Shown here in pieces: positions 6,883-7,866 of a DNA stretch of 7,866 bases (positions within the stretch are counted from its first letter, which is position 1; each line of letters starts with the position of its first letter). Location of the stretch: contig JAQUGA010000059.1 in NCBI GenBank assembly GCA_028684405.1, positions 4,533 through 12,398 on the forward strand. The letters are read 5' to 3'. The position numbers and the translations under genes were made by a program. The notes below the pieces were generated by a model. It made no database searches and was not told where the DNA came from. It saw nothing but the letters and a program-made list of their open reading frames with translations. Source of the DNA: Bacteroidales bacterium (GTDB lineage Bacteria > Bacteroidota > Bacteroidia > Bacteroidales > WCHB1-69).

Positions 6883-7277
6883 AATATGATTTTTAGTTTA
6901 GTTTTTTTGCTTTTTCTTATGATAATGTATGTTACTATACTCTTAATTGAAAGTTCGATTTTATAACTATCAGGCTTTCAGTTAATTGGTTTGGTGACGT
7001 TTTTGTATCTATTATTGTAAAACTAATAACACATGTGATTTTGTGTTAAAACTTCGCTAATGTAAAAAAAATAGCAACCATGCATCGTCATTTTGTGTCT
7101 ATTTATTAGATTATAATTATATTAATACGATTGTTTTGAGAATAATTAGTTTAAAGTGTCTTTTTTAAATTGTTCGATTTTGTCTTTTTTTATAGTTCTT
7201 TTAATAAAAAAAAGATTGGGAATATTCGGAATGCAGTTGACAAGAGAGTAGTTAAGCAACATTTAATATTTAAAAAT
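6883..7277. other. AT-rich non-coding gap between the insertion sequence and the exported-protein gene
   Basis: I find no supportable gene or RNA gene. The clearest structure is an 11-bp inverted repeat with one G-T pair: TTAATTGAAAG (6943-6953) and CTTTCAGTTAA (6975-6985), loop 21 bases. A smaller one pairs TAACACA (7027-7033) with TGTGTTA (7042-7048). No exact TAnnTTTG motif occurs on the plus strand, so the promoter of the downstream gene is unassigned; TGATTTTG at 7036-7043 is a one-base mismatch but over 230 bases from the start codon. Confidence 0.55.
6943..6985. repeat. Intergenic 11-bp inverted repeat (possible RNA hairpin)
   Basis: TTAATTGAAAG at 6943-6953 is complementary to CTTTCAGTTAA at 6975-6985 except for one G-T wobble pair. 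No T-run follows on either side, so it does not resemble a terminator. It lies about 60 bases outside the right end of the IS. Confidence 0.4.
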
Positions 7278-7866
7278 ATGAGGAAGATATTTACATTATT
7301 GTTAGTTTTATCATCTTTTTTTCTTTTTTCTCAAGTAAAATTAGTGAACCCCGATGCAACCAAGATTTATCCAGATGATACGCGTATAACGTACATGGAA
7401 TTGTCGGGTTATCCAGTGGATGCCCATTTTTTGCAATTTGTCGAAAAAGAAGTCCTGACAAATACCTTGATTCAGCGATTTAAGTTGGCCAAAGATGGTA
7501 AAACTTGCTTTTATCATTCTCATAAAGATATTACCGAAGAGATGATTGTGGATGCAATCAATGATGCTTATTATCTGTTTTATACAAAGGAAGCTTATGA
7601 AATTAATAAGCAAGATATGGATAAATCACTTTCGAAAGAAGATTATGATAAAGCAACAGTGCAAAATAATTACGATAAATCCATAAAGCAAAATAAATTA
7701 ATCCCAATTTCTGCTTTAAATCAAAAAAAATGGAAAGCCGATGGTATTTTTGGTGGTTTTACTCCCCAACAAGAGATTTTGGAGAAACGTACTCAAAACA
7801 CCAAGCATTTTCAAAAAGAGAATGGCGATATAGTTGCTCAAATTGGTGGGAATTATCATTATCAAG
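7278..7866 (+). CDS. Exported protein of unknown function, 3' part missing
   Basis: The frame opens at ATG 7278 and is still open after 196 codons at the window edge. Residues 1-19 (MRKIFTLLLVLSSFFLFSQ) are a typical Sec signal peptide: positive start, hydrophobic core, likely cleavage near FS/Q. Residues 37-95 alternate strand-like and helix-like stretches (TYMELSGYP, VDAHFLQFVEKEVL, IQRFKLAKDGKTCFYH, ITEEMIVDAINDAY), suggesting a small beta-alpha-beta fold. Residues 104-150 are lysine- and aspartate-rich and probably a flexible linker. Then TPQQEILEKRTQNTKHFQ and GDIVAQIGGNYHYQ begin a second region. That region resembles, from memory, the start of large Bacteroidota surface proteins whose next residues are a HYxDxxGxW-type motif; the sequence ends before this can be seen. 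I do not recognise the family. A C-terminal type IX secretion signal would fit but is outside the window. There is a single cysteine (C77), so no internal disulfide in this part. Confidence 0.75.
   Translation, partial: MRKIFTLLLVLSSFFLFSQVKLVNPDATKIYPDDTRITYMELSGYPVDAHFLQFVEKEVLTNTLIQRFKLAKDGKTCFYHSHKDITEEMIVDAINDAYYLFYTKEAYEINKQDMDKSLSKEDYDKATVQNNYDKSIKQNKLIPISALNQKKWKADGIFGGFTPQQEILEKRTQNTKHFQKENGDIVAQIGGNYHYQ

Noticed and set aside
5515..6926. Similar T-rich words ending in TGATAAT on both sides of the IS (5515-5528 and 6911-6926) as a target duplication
   Set aside because: They are not adjacent to the IS ends, are separated from them by unequal distances, and are low-complexity AT-rich words likely to recur by chance.
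6951..6967. AAGTTCGATTTTA as a tRNA T-arm
   Set aside because: The bases around the TTCGATT loop do not form the required five-pair stem, and no acceptor, D or anticodon arm is present.
7237..7267. TTGACA at 7237-7242 with TTTAAT at 7262-7267 as a sigma-70-type promoter
   Set aside because: The 19-base spacer is long, the -10 match is poor, the site is almost on the start codon, and Bacteroidota promoters use TTG/TAnnTTTG instead.
7341..7613. 90-codon minus-strand frame near the right edge
   Set aside because: It is antisense to the exported-protein gene, which has a clear signal peptide and start.

Overview
The window looks like an ordinary stretch of an AT-rich Bacteroidota chromosome (Flavobacteriia or a Marinilabiliales-like lineage; I cannot choose between them). 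The grounds are: TAnnTTTG promoter elements of the Bacteroidota primary sigma factor ahead of two divergent genes, start codons without clear Shine-Dalgarno sequences, an OxyR and a PheT of the type seen in that phylum, and a signal peptide ending in FLFSQ, which is common in flavobacterial exported proteins.

Layout. Bases 1-1517 (minus strand) hold the first 505 codons of one open frame carrying two glycosyltransferase modules, GT2 then GT9, of lipopolysaccharide-core type; it runs off the left edge. Eleven bases upstream lies oxyR (1529-2482, minus), a LysR-type peroxide sensor with both redox cysteines, so the two probably share a transcript. A 284-bp divergent intergenic region (2483-2766) contains an oxyR -7 element, two hairpins, four AAGCTT hexamers and a well-formed pheT promoter. 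pheT (2767-5229, plus) is complete and standard. It is followed by about 300 bp of AT-rich non-coding DNA, then a complete IS256-family insertion sequence (about 5537-6882) with a recognisable DDE transposase, imperfect terminal inverted repeats and an internal terminator hairpin. Another about 395 bp of AT-rich non-coding DNA leads to the start of an exported protein of unknown function (7278 to the right edge).

The genes do not form a single functional unit: envelope glycan synthesis and oxidative-stress control on the minus strand, translation on the plus strand, then a mobile element and a secreted protein. I found no defence system, CRISPR array, tRNA or rRNA. The most unusual point is the GT2-GT9 fusion, whose module boundary lies exactly on a run of ten A residues (coding strand). 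One extra A there would produce a stop codon immediately, giving a GT2-only protein.
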